A program made the position numbers and the translations under genes. From contig CABQIM010000041.1 in NCBI GenBank assembly GCA_902464375.1, forward strand, positions 1 to 14,967: DNA of 14,967 nucleotides. The letters are read 5' to 3'. The notes under the pieces were generated by a model. That model did no database searches. It was not told the origin of the DNA and was given only the letters and a program-made list of their open reading frames with translations. The stretch's first letter is position 1. The number at the start of each line of letters is the position of its first letter. Of the stretch, positions 7,000 through 12,869 are shown piece by piece. This DNA is from an uncultured bacterium (GTDB lineage Bacteria > Cyanobacteriota > Vampirovibrionia > Gastranaerophilales > Gastranaerophilaceae).

Positions 7000-8346
7000 T
7001 TATTCTCCATAATGAAGGTTAATATTCATAACAGCAGGTAATTTTATTGTAAATTCTGTAAATTTGCCTTCTTCGCTTTCAACAGATAATTCACCGCCAT
7101 GTCCTTTTACAATTTGTAAAGCTAGATACAAACCTAAGCCTGTACCGATTTTGCGGAATTTTTTAGCAGCAGAATAGTATTTGTTAAATATTTTATCAAT
7201 ATCAGCTTGTGAAATTCCTGCTCCGTAATCTTTAACTTTGATTACTATGTATTGAGGAATTTCTCCGATAGATATTTCTATTGGAGAATTGGGCTCTCCA
7301 TAAGAGATTGCGTTTTGAATCAAATTCTTTATAACACGCTTAAGCTGTATTCTATCTGCGTAAACTCTTATATCTCTAGGTGATGAGAATTTTAATTTAT
7401 TGTTATTTTTTATAGAAATAGGTTCCATTTCATCAACGATTTCATTGATAAAGCTTCTTAGCATTATATTTTCTTTGTACAGAGAAATGTTTCCATCTCT
7501 GTATTTATATGTTTCTAATACAATTTGTACCAAATCAAGCAATTCTTTATTAGAAACCTGCATATTTTTAAGTGCAATTTCCTGTTTTTCAGAAACAGGT
7601 CCAAAACTTTCGTTGAGGAATAATTCTAACATATTTGTTTCTGCAATTATAGGAACCTTTAAATCATGCGTAAGTGTTGCCACAAAATCTTCTTTTAAGT
7701 TTTCCAATTCTTTTTGGTCAGTAACATTTTTTATAATTATAATGTGTCTGCGTTTTCTATCTTCCAGTTTTAATTCCATAGAACTTGCAGAAAAATTAGA
7801 AGCTCTATTTGCTTTTATATATATATCGTTTTCTTTCAAACTTTCAATTTTTGCTCGTTCAGGTAGTACGATATAATTATCAATAGGGGTTCCAACTAAC
7901 TTTTTACCTGAAATACCGAACCATTCACTAATTTTTGGAGTAGCTCTAAGTATTCTGTGATTTTCATCAATAATAACTAAACCATCTGAAAGAGAATTAA
8001 TAACTGCTTCTAAAAATTTATTTTGGCGGTGCAGTTCATTTTGATATTCAATAATCATTTTTTCTCTGTCATAAAGTGTTTCAATCATTCTGTTAATACT
8101 TTCAGCCAGAGGTTCAGCGTTTGGTAATTCTATTCTACCGACTTTTTTGGTCAAATCACCATACCTAACGGAGTTTACTGTTTTGGTAATTGTTCCGAGG
8201 TAATCGTTAATACGTGTCCATTTTTTGCCTGTTTTTCTTGCTGATATAAATAGTATTACAAGAATTAACAGTACAAACAAATTCAGAATGTGTATTAAAA
8301 GGATGCTGTTTTCTTCAAAAAAATAATTTAAAACATTTAAAAGCAT
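7000..8346 (-). CDS. membrane-anchored PAS sensor histidine kinase
   Basis: A 448-residue kinase. A single membrane helix (about 16-36) is followed by a HAMP-like linker (about 45-95), a PAS-like sensing domain (about 108-210, SLSDGLVIIDENHRI), a HisKA dimerisation domain with phosphoacceptor His227 in TLTHDLKVP, and a HATPase domain. The N box is NLIQNA (341-346), the G1 box DYGAGI (373-378) and the G2 box GTGLGLYLAL (401-410). There is no sizeable periplasmic domain, so it should sense a cytoplasmic or membrane signal through PAS. It is the first gene of a five-gene - strand operon whose fourth gene is a receiver-only partner. The start is supported by AGGA upstream of the ATG and by a promoter just before it. 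Confidence 0.94.
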   Translation of the reverse strand: MLLNVLNYFFEENSILLIHILNLFVLLILVILFISARKTGKKWTRINDYLGTITKTVNSVRYGDLTKKVGRIELPNAEPLAESINRMIETLYDREKMIIEYQNELHRQNKFLEAVINSLSDGLVIIDENHRILRATPKISEWFGISGKKLVGTPIDNYIVLPERAKIESLKENDIYIKANRASNFSASSMELKLEDRKRRHIIIIKNVTDQKELENLKEDFVATLTHDLKVPIIAETNMLELFLNESFGPVSEKQEIALKNMQVSNKELLDLVQIVLETYKYRDGNISLYKENIMLRSFINEIVDEMEPISIKNNNKLKFSSPRDIRVYADRIQLKRVIKNLIQNAISYGEPNSPIEISIGEIPQYIVIKVKDYGAGISQADIDKIFNKYYSAAKKFRKIGTGLGLYLALQIVKGHGGELSVESEEGKFTEFTIKLPAVMNINLHYGE

Positions 8347-8352
8347 GGGCGC

Positions 8353-8382
8353 TTGTCCTATTTTATGATTTTATGGTACAAT
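8353..8382 (+). promoter_or_regulatory. promoter for the fliO-neuB operon, overlapping the divergent one
   Basis: TTGTCC (8353-8358), an 18-base spacer and TACAAT (8377-8382) with an extended TG (8374-8375). The start would be near 8389, leaving about 20 bases before the fliO ATG with an AGGGA ribosome site. The -10 lies in the 16-base near-palindrome TGGTACAATTATACCA (8374-8389), which also holds the -10 of the opposite promoter. Confidence 0.6.
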
Positions 8383-8389
8383 TATACCA
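8381..8389 (-). promoter_or_regulatory. extended -10 promoter for the kinase operon
   Basis: On the - strand the sequence reads TGGTATAAT, a perfect -10 hexamer (complement of 8381-8386) with the extended TG motif one base upstream. No good -35 is seen, which extended -10 promoters often do without. Predicted transcription would start near 8374, about 28 bases before the kinase ATG. Confidence 0.6.
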
Positions 8390-8408
8390 GAAAACTAGGG
8401 AAGATTAA

Positions 8409-9200
8409 ATGAATAAGATTTCGGGACTTATATTGGGAGTATATTTGAGCTTTATCATGCCGGCATGTATTGCTGCTGATAGGTTTGATGTGTTGCCGGA
8501 TTTGCCGGAACCATTGGCCAGTGCAGCTCAAGCATCAGCAGTAACAACTACAGACGCTGCAAATACTCTGGCAACTCAATCTGTTGGTCAAGAACCTAAT
8601 TTCTTATCAATGATATTTTCATTAGTTTTTGTAATTTTACTTATCTATGCAACCGGAATTTTGTACACAAAACTTAACAAATTTGGAATTAAAACGTTAA
8701 AAAAACAAGTTGGTGAGAATGCAGCTTCTCAAGTGTCTGTGATTTCAACAACACCTTTGGGTGCAAATAAAACTTTACATGTAGTAGAATTGGACGGTAA
8801 AAGAATGCTTATTGGCGCGTCTTCTAATTCAATTCATTTAATAAAGGATTTAGGTAACTTCCCTCCTTGTGAAATAGAGGAAGGCGAATATTCTAAAATA
8901 GAGATTCCGAATATCAGAATACCGAAGATAGAGATTCCTAAAATAGAAATTCCAGGGTTTACTAAAGTTGTATCAAAGAAAAATATTAAGCCGGATGAAT
9001 CTAAAAAAACTGAAGAACCTGTTGTTGAAAATGATGACTTTGAAATATCTGATATTTATGAAGAAGAAAATCCGGATGGTATAATTGATAAATTATTTCA
9101 CACTGATGCAGAACATGCAACTCCTGTTGAAAGTGTTGAGGATAAAGAAGAGCATAAAGTTGATCCGGATGAGTTTGCTTTATATAAAAAATATTTATAA
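8409..9200 (+). CDS. fliO: FliO-like flagellar biosynthesis protein with acidic, repeat-containing tail
   Basis: A 263-residue protein with an N-terminal signal-like segment (1-23, ending CIAA), a short Ala/Thr-rich stretch, a strong membrane helix (about 65-86) and then the FliO signature: VSVISTTPLGANKTLHVVELDGKR... and the closing LIGASSNSIHLIKDL (about 108-148). FliO helps assemble the FliP/FliR gate of the flagellar type III export apparatus in the inner membrane. After residue 160 the protein leaves the family: a five-residue repeat (163-182) is followed by an acidic, lineage-specific tail. No other flagellar genes are in the window, which is a little unusual. The next gene, a NeuB-type synthase, starts 12 bases downstream. 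The family call rests on the short FliO domain and is good but not certain. Confidence 0.75.
   Translation: MNKISGLILGVYLSFIMPACIAADRFDVLPDLPEPLASAAQASAVTTTDAANTLATQSVGQEPNFLSMIFSLVFVILLIYATGILYTKLNKFGIKTLKKQVGENAASQVSVISTTPLGANKTLHVVELDGKRMLIGASSNSIHLIKDLGNFPPCEIEEGEYSKIEIPNIRIPKIEIPKIEIPGFTKVVSKKNIKPDESKKTEEPVVENDDFEISDIYEEENPDGIIDKLFHTDAEHATPVESVEDKEEHKVDPDEFALYKKYL
8895..8954 (+). repeat. 15-base tandem repeat coding for KIEIP units in the FliO-like protein
   Basis: Four consecutive units read KIEIP, NIRIP, KIEIP, KIEIP (residues 163-182). The DNA units differ by third-position changes, so the peptide looks conserved beyond the DNA. The alternating charged/hydrophobic pattern with Pro every fifth residue suggests an extended rod or a short beta-solenoid-like stretch. 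Confidence 0.85.
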
Positions 9201-9212
9201 TTAGGAGTGTAG

Positions 9213-10085
9213 ATGAATAGAAAGTGTGTAAAAATCGCCAATAAAATTGTTGGGGACGGTTATCCTTGTTTTATAATTGCAGAAATTGGTATAAACCATA
9301 ATGGTTCTGTAAGTTTAGCAAAACAAATGATTGATATAGCTATTACAACTGGATGTGATGCTGTAAAGTTTCAAAAAAGAACTGTTGATGTTGTTTATAC
9401 TAAAGAGGAATTGGCAAAAGATAGAACAAGTGTTTTTGGAAAAACTAATGGCGATTTGAAGCGTGGTTTGGAATTCGGAGAAGCTGCATACAAAGAAATT
9501 GACGAGTATTGCAAAAAGCATGGAATAATTTGGTTTGCTTCGTGTTGGGACGAGCAGTCTGTTGATTTTATTGATAAGTTTGACGTTCCTTGTTATAAAA
9601 TAGCTTCAGCATCATTGACTGATGACAATTTGTTAAGACATACAAAATCTAAAGGTAAGCCAATTCTACTTTCTACCGGCATGAGTACAATGGAAGAAAT
9701 TAGGCATGCTGTTTCAATATTGGGTGAAGATAATTTGATTATTTATCATTGTACATCTACTTATCCATCAAATGCAGAAGAAACTAATTTGCGTGTAATT
9801 GAAACTTTTAGAAACGAATTTTCTTGCCCAATTGGTTATTCCGGTCATGAACGTGGAGTTACTCCGTCAGTTTTGGCTGTAGCTTTGGGTGCAAATTCTG
9901 TAGAGCGTCATATTACAGTTGATAGAACAAATTGGGGTTCAGATCAGGCAGCAAGTTTAGAAATGGCTGGTTTATATCATATGGTAAGAGACATAAGACA
10001 AACTCCTCAGCTACTTGGCGATGGTGTTAAGGTTGTGTATGATAGAGAATTGCCAATAATAGATAAATTAAGAAGAGTGAAATAG
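9213..10085 (+). CDS. neuB: NeuB-family nonulosonic acid (sialic acid-type) synthase lacking the SAF domain
   Basis: A 290-residue TIM-barrel enzyme of the NeuB family, which condenses phosphoenolpyruvate with a six-carbon amino sugar or sugar phosphate to give a nine-carbon sugar acid. Visible family signatures are IIAEIGINHNG (Glu25), DAVKFQKR (Lys53), KIASASLTD, LLSTGMSTMEEI, YHCTSTYPS, GYSGHERG (His212) and ERHITVDR (His233). The two metal-binding histidines are 21 residues apart, as in the known meningococcal enzyme. The usual members run to about 340-350 residues with a C-terminal SAF/antifreeze domain that completes the partner active site; here the protein stops at the end of the barrel. 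An AGGAG ribosome site supports the start. The stop is one base before a KdsC-type phosphatase gene. The exact product (Neu5Ac, legionaminic, pseudaminic acid or KDN) is unresolved. Confidence 0.88.
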   Translation: MNRKCVKIANKIVGDGYPCFIIAEIGINHNGSVSLAKQMIDIAITTGCDAVKFQKRTVDVVYTKEELAKDRTSVFGKTNGDLKRGLEFGEAAYKEIDEYCKKHGIIWFASCWDEQSVDFIDKFDVPCYKIASASLTDDNLLRHTKSKGKPILLSTGMSTMEEIRHAVSILGEDNLIIYHCTSTYPSNAEETNLRVIETFRNEFSCPIGYSGHERGVTPSVLAVALGANSVERHITVDRTNWGSDQAASLEMAGLYHMVRDIRQTPQLLGDGVKVVYDRELPIIDKLRRVK

Positions 10086-10086
10086 A

Positions 10087-10566
10087 ATGAGTATAACGCT
10101 GCCGAAAACTATAAAATTTGTCATAACTGACTTTGATGGTATTGTGACTGACAATTGTGTTTATATTGATCCAAAAGGTGAAATGACAAGAAAGCTTAAT
10201 TTTAAAGACGTTATGGCGTTTTCTATCTTGAGAAAAAACGGTTACAGAATGGGAATTGTATCCGGCGAAAAGAATTCTGCGATAGAATTGATTGCTAAAA
10301 AATTTAATGTAGAAGAAGTTCATCAAGGTATAAGAGTTAAAATTGATGTTATAAAATCAATTGTCGAGAGATATAATCTAAAGGAAGACGAATTTATTTA
10401 TGTTGGAGATGATATAAATGATTTAGAAAGTTTAAAATTTGCAAAATATGCTATAACTGTACCGGATGCCGTTAAAGCTGTTAAAGAAATTGAAGGAATT
10501 CAAGTTACAACTGCTAGAGGTGGTGAAGGTGCTTTTAGAGAAATTGTTGATGCAGTAGTTCAATAA
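10087..10566 (+). CDS. KdsC-family HAD phosphatase (KDO-8-P or KDN-9-P phosphatase-like)
   Basis: A 159-residue C0-type (no cap) HAD phosphatase. Motif I is DFDGIVTD (nucleophile Asp15, acid/base Asp17), motif II Ser59 in GIVSGE, motif III Lys85, motif IV VGDDIND (Asp108, Asp109), and the C-terminal GGEGAFREIVD is the tail that reaches a neighbouring active site in the KdsC tetramer. Such enzymes dephosphorylate KDO-8-phosphate or, in Bacteroides thetaiotaomicron, KDN-9-phosphate. The partner NeuB-type gene ends one base upstream, so the substrate is more likely a nine-carbon acid 9-phosphate. Glu61 and Lys72 have the spacing I recall for the two specificity residues of the KDN-9-P enzyme (Glu56, Lys67). 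A strong terminator follows. Confidence 0.9.
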   Translation: MSITLPKTIKFVITDFDGIVTDNCVYIDPKGEMTRKLNFKDVMAFSILRKNGYRMGIVSGEKNSAIELIAKKFNVEEVHQGIRVKIDVIKSIVERYNLKEDEFIYVGDDINDLESLKFAKYAITVPDAVKAVKEIEGIQVTTARGGEGAFREIVDAVVQ

Positions 10567-10587
10567 TTAATAAATATTTAAACATTA

Positions 10588-10622
10588 AAAAAACATCCTC
10601 AGAATTTCTGAGGATGTTTTTT
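10588..10622. terminator. bidirectional terminator between the phosphatase gene and ycf23
   Basis: A 15-bp perfect stem (10588-10602 with 10608-10622) around the loop AATTT. The core is ACATCCTCAG/CTGAGGATGT, with six Ts on the right and six As on the left, so it can stop transcripts from both sides of this convergent pair. Confidence 0.95.
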
Positions 10623-10642
10623 ATTTAACAAAATATTTTGAA

Positions 10643-11398
10643 TTAAACTAATTCAACTGTATATTGAGCGTTGCGTTCAGCGATTTCAACAAGACTTCTT
10701 GATACTGCTAACATAGAGATTTCAGAATCAAGTTTGTTTACGCAAGAACCGCAGCCGATAGCAGATGCGCCAGATGCAAATGCTAAAGAAGCTGTTGTAG
10801 GGTTGATGCCTGTAGCTGTCATAATTGGCAACTCAATATTTCTTGAAAGTTCAATTGTGTTAGAAAGAGTAAGTTCAGCTCTTTCAACAAGACCTCTAAC
10901 ACCGTTAGAAGGTGTTTCATTAGAGAAATGACCTTCTGTTTGAATAAGGTTAACACCGATTTCTTCAAGGTTACGTGCTAATTCAACTTGTTCAGCAATT
11001 TCTAATTCTCCAGGGATTGTTACACAGAAGAATACGTCATTACCAACTAATTCTCTTGTTTGTTTAGCTAAAGCTAAAACCTGTGAAGCTGAGAAAGCTT
11101 GACCTTTTTTGTAAAGTGCATCAAAGTTACCAAGTTCAATAGCATCAGCGCCAAGGATTACAGCGTGTGCTAAAGCTTCTGGGTCAATTGAAGAAACAAA
11201 GATTGGTAATTCAGTCATTTGTCTAGCCATAGCAACGATATCAGGATCTGCACAAATATCAACAGCGCTAGCACCTGAATTAGAAGCTGCTAAAATAACT
11301 TTTTTTACATTGTTAACATCGAAATTATCAATACCTGCAATAATTTTTACTGCTCTTTTTTCGCTTAAAGCTCTTTTAAAACTTTCGATTCTTGACAT
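10643..11398 (-). CDS. ycf23: Ycf23/DUF561 family TIM-barrel protein
   Basis: A 251-residue protein of the Ycf23 (DUF561) family, known chiefly from cyanobacteria and plastids and of unknown function. It has a phosphate-binding TIM-barrel look: KAVKIIAGIDNFD near the start, GASAVDICADPDIV, LPIFVSSIDPE, GADAIELGNFDALY, TIPGELEIAEQVELA, NLIQTEGHFS and a C-terminal MTATGINPTTA...GASAIGCGSCVN that could hold a phosphate group. The start at 11398 is chosen for its AAGGAG ribosome site 8 bases upstream and because homologs begin at the RIESFKRAL segment; the longer reading to 11482 crosses the promoter. It stands alone, with a near-consensus promoter and a strong terminator, so it is expressed independently. 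In a non-photosynthetic relative its survival suggests a role unrelated to light harvesting. Confidence 0.9.
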   Translation of the reverse strand: MSRIESFKRALSEKRAVKIIAGIDNFDVNNVKKVILAASNSGASAVDICADPDIVAMARQMTELPIFVSSIDPEALAHAVILGADAIELGNFDALYKKGQAFSASQVLALAKQTRELVGNDVFFCVTIPGELEIAEQVELARNLEEIGVNLIQTEGHFSNETPSNGVRGLVERAELTLSNTIELSRNIELPIMTATGINPTTASLAFASGASAIGCGSCVNKLDSEISMLAVSRSLVEIAERNAQYTVELV

Positions 11399-11440
11399 AA
11401 TTTTCTCCTTCTGTGTCGATTGTGATAAAACATCTCGTTT

Positions 11441-11469
11441 ATTATACATTAAAATTTGAAGCCTGACAA
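11441..11469 (-). promoter_or_regulatory. sigma-70-type promoter for ycf23
   Basis: On the - strand TTGTCA (complement of 11464-11469), a 17-base spacer and TATAAT (complement of 11441-11446): one mismatch from consensus and ideal spacing. Transcription would start near 11434, giving a leader of about 36 bases with an AAGGAG ribosome site. Confidence 0.85.
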
Positions 11470-11550
11470 GATATAGCCTCAAGGTATTTTATAAGACTAT
11501 TGAGTTGAATGCGAAAATTTGAAAAAATCTATATGAATACGGAGATTCTA

Positions 11551-12198
11551 ATGCTAAAAAAAATCCTTTGTATAAAATTGTTGATATTGTTATCCTTACC
11601 GGCTTTTGCGTTTGGAAAAGTTACCAAAAGCGCTAGCGCAATATATTCAGAAATAAATCCAGCGATAGTATCTGTAGATTCACAACTGTCGGATGGTTTA
11701 TCTTGCGGTACAGGTTGTATTATTGATAAAAGTGGCGTTATTTTAACGAGTGCTCATGTTGTTGATGTGGGAAGTTCCGTAGTTGTTACGATGAACAATG
11801 GTGAAAATTATACTGCAAAATTGCTTCGTAAAATGGGGGAGAATAAGGATATAGCGCTTTTAAAAATTGACGCAAAAAAGAACTTAAAGACCGTAAAATT
11901 GGGAAACTCTTCTAAAATCAAAGTCGGAGAAAAAGTACTTGCGATAGGTAATCCGTTTGGATTTAGCGGAACTTTGACACAGGGAATTATATCAAGAATT
12001 GATTATGCAAAAAATCGTATTCAAACAGATGCTGCGATAAACCCAGGTTCTTCCGGTGGACCTTTGTTAAATGAAAAAGGCGAAATTATTGGTATAAATC
12101 AAGCCATCTATAATCCTGATAACAATATTTCGAATATAGGAATCGGATTTGCTACCCCTATAAATCTTGTTAAGGAGTACTTGACTGCAAAAGATTGA
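11551..12198 (+). CDS. exported HtrA/DegP-like trypsin-fold serine protease without PDZ domain
   Basis: A 215-residue protein with a signal peptide (1-22, LLILLSLPAFAFG) and one trypsin-fold protease domain. The catalytic triad is intact: His69 in SAHVVD, Asp100 in NKDIALLKI, Ser168 in NPGSSGGPL. IGNPFGFSGTLTQGIIS is typical of the HtrA/DegP family of envelope proteases that degrade misfolded proteins. The usual C-terminal PDZ domain or domains are absent: the protein ends right after the IGFATPINLV strand. Cys52 and Cys56 in the early barrel could form a disulfide. The start at 11551 is preferred because GGAG lies 8 bases upstream and the signal peptide begins there; in-frame ATGs at 11509 and 11533 lack a ribosome site. 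No clear promoter was found. Confidence 0.88.
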   Translation: MLKKILCIKLLILLSLPAFAFGKVTKSASAIYSEINPAIVSVDSQLSDGLSCGTGCIIDKSGVILTSAHVVDVGSSVVVTMNNGENYTAKLLRKMGENKDIALLKIDAKKNLKTVKLGNSSKIKVGEKVLAIGNPFGFSGTLTQGIISRIDYAKNRIQTDAAINPGSSGGPLLNEKGEIIGINQAIYNPDNNISNIGIGFATPINLVKEYLTAKD

Positions 12199-12211
12199 TA
12201 AAAGTAGAAAG

Positions 12212-12240
12212 TTGTTTTAAATAATAAAACATTATATAAT
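12212..12240 (+). promoter_or_regulatory. promoter abutting the start codon at 12248
   Basis: TTGTTT (12212-12217), a 17-base spacer and a perfect TATAAT (12235-12240). Predicted transcription starts at about 12247, essentially at the ATG, and there is no convincing ribosome site between, which points to a leaderless mRNA. Confidence 0.55.
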
Positions 12241-12247
12241 ATAGAGC

Positions 12248-12823
12248 ATGAAGAAATTTATACTAACAATTCTAGCTCTTTTTATTATGCCTTTTGTTTT
12301 GGCAGAAATAGAACTGAGAGGATATGATGATTTTGATATTCCGACCGGAACACATATTGCTGTAATTTCTTTGCAAGAATTTTCGACTGCTTACTGCGAA
12401 GAAGGCGATAAGGTGAATTTTGAGGCAACGTCTGATATATATTTGTATAATAAGGATGTGATTCCAACAGGCACAAAATTTTCCGGTTATATTGATAAAA
12501 AGAATGAACCTATAATTGGTACTAATGCTGCAATGAGAGTTTTTGTAAACAAAATGTACCTGCCTGACGGATATGAAATTCCGATAAAAGCTTATATATA
12601 TACTGCTAACAATAATATCATCGGTGGTGGATTAACACCGCCTGCAACATACAATAGAGTCCCGCATTATCAACGTTGGGCAATGTTCAGAGCAATGGGA
12701 ACTTTGCAGTGTGTTCCTGGAGCGCAAAGAAGAATGGGGGAGCATGTAACAATTTCTTCAGGTGCAGATTTAATCGTGGTATTAGTTGAACCAATACACA
12801 TGTCACACATATTAACAAATTGA
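12248..12823 (+). CDS. secreted beta-rich protein, paralog of the next gene; function unknown
   Basis: A 191-residue exported protein with a signal peptide (1-19, ending FVLA). The mature part lines up by eye with the following protein: IPTGTHIAV (31-39) with VPAGSSLPA; GDKVNFEATSDIYLYNKDVIPTGTKFSGYID (53-83) with the equivalent GQSV...SGTVIE; YLPDGYEIPIKAYI (104-117) with YTPYGTQIPISAVI; and the closing VEPIHMS with TQPITVS. The pattern of a Pro-Ala/Thr-Gly-Ser/Thr turn, a variable strand set and a second such turn recalls the beta domain of TrbI/VirB10 and of many uncharacterised exported proteins. It lacks the glycine zipper of its neighbour; in its place is an aromatic stretch YNRVPHYQRWAMFRAMG. 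I cannot name a function. The start is the first Met of the signal peptide. Confidence 0.75.
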   Translation: MKKFILTILALFIMPFVLAEIELRGYDDFDIPTGTHIAVISLQEFSTAYCEEGDKVNFEATSDIYLYNKDVIPTGTKFSGYIDKKNEPIIGTNAAMRVFVNKMYLPDGYEIPIKAYIYTANNNIIGGGLTPPATYNRVPHYQRWAMFRAMGTLQCVPGAQRRMGEHVTISSGADLIVVLVEPIHMSHILTN

Positions 12824-12847
12824 CAAATCGCGCATTGATTATAAAAT
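12820..12847 (+). promoter_or_regulatory. promoter for the glycine-zipper protein gene
   Basis: Consensus TTGACA (12820-12825), which overlaps the stop codon of the previous gene, a 16-base spacer and TAAAAT (12842-12847). The start would be near 12854. A strong ribosome site, GGGAGG (12855-12860), lies 9 bases before the ATG. Confidence 0.7.
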
Positions 12848-12869
12848 GTTATAAGGGAGGGATTTATAT

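Noticed and set aside
11399..11482. 28-residue N-terminal extension of the Ycf23 protein
   Set aside because: It spans the predicted promoter and leader, and AAGGAG lies just before the Met at 11398, where the family begins.
11509..11550. Earlier in-frame ATG codons for the HtrA-like protease
   Set aside because: No ribosome site precedes 11509 or 11533, and the extra residues would put a charged stretch before the signal peptide.
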